Assembly (NCBI GenBank): GCA_002399565.1
Contig: DHDW01000010.1
Coordinates: 32,794-40,969 of the forward strand
DNA: 8,176 nt
Direction: 5' to 3'
DNA from: Bacteroidales bacterium UBA4866
GTDB taxonomy: Bacteria > Bacteroidota > Bacteroidia > Bacteroidales > P3
The notes beneath the pieces were generated by a model. The model was not told where the DNA came from and did not search any database. It was given only the letters and a program-made list of their open reading frames with translations. Shown here one piece after another: positions 5,615-8,176 of this stretch (the first letter of the stretch is position 1; each line of letters starts with the position of its first letter). The position numbers and the translations under genes are program-made.

Positions 5615-7930
5615 ATGAAAAAAATATTCTTATCTTTAATAATTTGTTTCTTGGTTCTCCAAAGTAATGCCCAAAATGATTCAATAGATATTCAACATTA
5701 CGACATTAATTTAGATATAAATAATTTAATAAAAGGTAAACACAAAGGGTATTGTATTGTAAGAGCAAAAGTTGTAAATCCAACAAGTCGAATTATAAGG
5801 CTAAATCTTTTAAATCATAATGTAGATTCTGTTTATCTTAATGGCGCTCCTACAATCTACTCTTACCTTTCTCCTAATTTGGATGTTTCTCTCCCTGCAT
5901 ATGTTCAGAATAATGAAGAGGTTGAGGTTTGTGTCTGGTATAGTGGAGCTCAGGTAATTGAACTTTATGGATGGGGAGGAATTCACTATAATCCAGAAAT
6001 AATATATTCTTTAAATGTTGCAATAATGGATGCTCAGCATTCATTTGCACGCAGCTGGTTCCCTGCACAGGATTATTTTAGTGACAAAGCAACTTTTAAT
6101 TTAAACATTACAACTCAAAATACAAGAAAAGCAATTTGTGGTGGTCTATTAGATAGTATTTCTGTTGTATCTGATTCTTCCTCATCATGGCATTGGAGAA
6201 TTCCTCAAACAATAGCTCCATATTTAGTGGCTGTAACTATTGCAGATTATTGCTTAGTTGAAGATACTATTCAAGGAATTGCAAAGAATTTTCCGCTACA
6301 AATTTATTGTTTCCCTGCTGATAGCTCAACTATTAGAGGGAAAATAGATTTAATTAAAGATGCTTTTCATGCTTTGGAAAATAATTTTGGAGAATTTAGG
6401 TTCAATAGAGTTGGATATTGTGTTACCCCTTTGGGAAGTATGGAACATGTTGATAATATTTCATTAGCTTATAGTGCTGCAGTTGGACAAGGTGATGGAA
6501 ATAATAGTAATATAGTTCATGAGTTAGGACATAGTTGGTTTGGAAATTACATGGGAGGAGAGTCTGAATTAAATATGTGGATTAAGGAAGGTTGGACTTC
6601 ATGGAGTGAGAATATATCTTTTGAAGGACATTATGGAAAGGAACATGCCAAAAATTATTTTAGAAATAATATGGAAATGGTTTTAAATAAAATGCCAATT
6701 GATGAAGGCTATAGAATATTATATGGAGTAACTGGAGCTGATGTTTATTCAACAACAACATATAGAAAAGGGGCTGCAGTTGTTCATACACTAAGAGGAT
6801 ATTTAGGAGATAGTATTTTCTTTCCAGCTGTTTGCTCTATGTTAAATAATTATGGATATGGAATAATAAATACTTTCCAGATGAGAGATTATTTATCTTC
6901 AGTAACTAATATTGATTTAAATGATTTCTTTAATTTTTATGTTTTAGACAGCGGATATAATCATTATTCAATTTCAAATAAAATATTCAATGGTAATATT
7001 GCAACAATAACAATAAATCAAAGAACAGTTGCTAATTTAAATGGAGGTTGTCAAACAAGTAGAGTTCCTGTAACATTTATTGATGCAAATTGGAATAAAG
7101 AAAAAAGAATAATTGAGTTTAATAGTTCAACTTCAACTCAAAATATTAATCTAAATATTAATCCAATCAACTGTTTTGTTGATTTGGAAGAAGAAATAGC
7201 TGATGCTACATTAGATAACTATAAAACTATCAGTGGAGTTGGAAGACAGGATTTTGCAAATACATATTTTTATGCTAATGTAAAAAATAATCCTGATTCA
7301 GTTTTAATAAGGACAACACTTCATTGGGTAGGTCATGAAGATGAAAAACCTTTACCAAATGGTATAAAAAGAATAAGTAAAAAACATTATTGGACAATAG
7401 AAGGAGAAGGTATAGAAAATTGTGAAATTGAAGGAAATTTCTTTTATAAGATATTAGCTGGAGCAAATAATTTTGATAATGAACTTGTAAATAAATATTC
7501 AGGTTTAGATTCTCTTATTCTTCTTTACAGGCCTAATCAAGATTCAAATTGGATTGCAGTGAGAACTTCAAGACCTACCAATACAGAAGGTTATTTGACT
7601 TTAAATTCACTTTGGAAAGGAGATTACATAATGGGAGTAGGAGATGTGAACACAATTGGATTAGCAGCGGTCAATCAAAATTCTCCTCAGATGAAAGTTT
7701 ATCCTAACCCTGCAAAAGAAAGCATAAATGTCAATTTTATAGAATTAAATCAAGATTTTGATTTGTTTATTTCTGACAATAGCGGAAAAGTACTTTATTC
7801 AGATAAAGTTAAAAAAGGGACAACTCAAATAAAAATTAAAAATAATTTATCTTCGGGATTATACCTCTTAAGACTTGTTTCTGAGGATAAAACATCACAT
7901 CTTAGAGATAAGATTATCATCATTAAATAA
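5615..7930 (+). CDS. Secreted M1-family zinc metallopeptidase with T9SS sorting domain
   Basis: This is an aminopeptidase-type (gluzincin) enzyme that should be exported by Sec, carried across the outer membrane by T9SS, and released or anchored at the cell surface. Residues 1-19 form a signal peptide (lysines, hydrophobic core, SNA before Q20). The M1 N-terminal beta domain follows. The catalytic domain has the exopeptidase loop GSMEH (274-278, a variant of GxMEN), the zinc site HELGH (302-306) with E325 after exactly 18 residues, and the family tyrosine in YRKGA (Y383). About residues 455-690 are beta-rich, with no recognised domain. The last 79 residues, from MKVYPNPAKESINVNF (693) to the end, form a T9SS type A sorting domain with the usual FISDNSGKVLY and LSSGLYLLRL strands. 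At 771 residues it fits secreted Bacteroidota M1 proteins. The catalytic set is complete, so it should be active; the substrate is unknown. Confidence 0.92.
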   Translation: MKKIFLSLIICFLVLQSNAQNDSIDIQHYDINLDINNLIKGKHKGYCIVRAKVVNPTSRIIRLNLLNHNVDSVYLNGAPTIYSYLSPNLDVSLPAYVQNNEEVEVCVWYSGAQVIELYGWGGIHYNPEIIYSLNVAIMDAQHSFARSWFPAQDYFSDKATFNLNITTQNTRKAICGGLLDSISVVSDSSSSWHWRIPQTIAPYLVAVTIADYCLVEDTIQGIAKNFPLQIYCFPADSSTIRGKIDLIKDAFHALENNFGEFRFNRVGYCVTPLGSMEHVDNISLAYSAAVGQGDGNNSNIVHELGHSWFGNYMGGESELNMWIKEGWTSWSENISFEGHYGKEHAKNYFRNNMEMVLNKMPIDEGYRILYGVTGADVYSTTTYRKGAAVVHTLRGYLGDSIFFPAVCSMLNNYGYGIINTFQMRDYLSSVTNIDLNDFFNFYVLDSGYNHYSISNKIFNGNIATITINQRTVANLNGGCQTSRVPVTFIDANWNKEKRIIEFNSSTSTQNINLNINPINCFVDLEEEIADATLDNYKTISGVGRQDFANTYFYANVKNNPDSVLIRTTLHWVGHEDEKPLPNGIKRISKKHYWTIEGEGIENCEIEGNFFYKILAGANNFDNELVNKYSGLDSLILLYRPNQDSNWIAVRTSRPTNTEGYLTLNSLWKGDYIMGVGDVNTIGLAAVNQNSPQMKVYPNPAKESINVNFIELNQDFDLFISDNSGKVLYSDKVKKGTTQIKIKNNLSSGLYLLRLVSEDKTSHLRDKIIIIK

Positions 7931-7994
7931 AAAATATTCTTTTTAGTGTTTACTTTTTTTCTGAATTGGTTGTTATTATATTAGTAAAGGATTT

Positions 7995-8176
7995 ATGAAA
8001 AAGGACGAAAAGGAATTATTAGACTTAATAAATCTTTGCAGACGTAATGACTCAAGGGCCCAAAAAGAACTATTTAATAGCTACAAAAATCAAATGTTTG
8101 CTTTATGTTTGCGATATTCAAAGAGTAGTTCTGAGGCTGAGGATATGTTGATGCAAGGATGGTTAAGGGTATTTAG
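7995..8176 (+). CDS. RNA polymerase sigma factor, ECF type, N-terminal part
   Basis: The frame from ATG 7995 stays open for 60 codons to the window edge, so the gene is partial. The translation shows MKKDEKELLDLINLCRRND, then a sigma-70 region 2 pattern: RAQKELFNSYKNQMFALCLRY (about 21-41) and the AEDMLMQGWLRVF segment (about 48-60), corresponding to the usual AEDxxQExFxxxF core-binding block. AAAGGA at 7986-7991 lies 3 bases before the ATG, too close to be a standard ribosome site. The 64-base gap after the peptidase shows no clear terminator or TAnnTTTG promoter, so partial read-through from the peptidase is possible. Regions 3-4 and any anti-sigma partner lie outside the window. Confidence 0.85.
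   Translation, partial: MKKDEKELLDLINLCRRNDSRAQKELFNSYKNQMFALCLRYSKSSSEAEDMLMQGWLRVF

Noticed and set aside
7931..7994. Possible terminator between the peptidase and sigma factor genes
   Set aside because: The segment is A/T rich, with weak A-run/T-run complementarity only. No stable GC-containing hairpin is present.

Overview
The window looks like chromosomal DNA from a Bacteroidota (Bacteroidetes) bacterium. The evidence is AT-rich sequence, almost no Shine-Dalgarno motifs, promoters of the TTTG / TAnnTTTG type, tRNA genes without an encoded CCA end, and a large secreted peptidase ending in a type IX secretion (T9SS) C-terminal sorting domain. The genus cannot be fixed from the sequence.

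Layout. Bases 1-46 are the 3' part of a tRNA with anticodon CAT, followed by a strong intrinsic terminator. Two glycosyltransferase genes (GT4-like, then GT2-like) follow on the plus strand with one base between them. They meet, tail to tail and overlapping by 8 bases, a minus-strand run of four genes. In transcription order these are an unrecognised small protein (5067-4651), a WbqC-family protein with a TTG start (4661-4038), a WecA/TagO-like polyprenyl-phosphate sugar-1-phosphate transferase (3977-2841) and the FtsE-like ABC ATPase (2865-2110). Overlaps join the first two and the last two, and a good promoter sits in the short gap before the transferase gene. Divergent from this run is a tRNA-Lys(TTT) gene with a near-perfect promoter and its own hairpin terminator. 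A T-rich spacer with two copies of a 15-base repeat leads to an M1-family metallopeptidase with a signal peptide and a T9SS tail. The window ends in the first 60 codons of an ECF-type RNA polymerase sigma factor.

How the genes fit together. The transferase would load the first sugar phosphate onto undecaprenyl phosphate, and glycosyltransferases of the two kinds seen here could extend such a lipid-linked glycan. WbqC-family genes are often found in O-antigen or polysaccharide contexts. FtsE links the minus-strand run to cell division or envelope remodelling. The peptidase and the sigma factor appear to be separate units. Most of the window is ordinary housekeeping and envelope biology. I see no clear undescribed system. 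The most notable points are the overlapping gene joints, the TTG start, the orphan FtsE with an acidic N-terminal extension, the unrecognised lead protein, and the repeats ahead of the peptidase.
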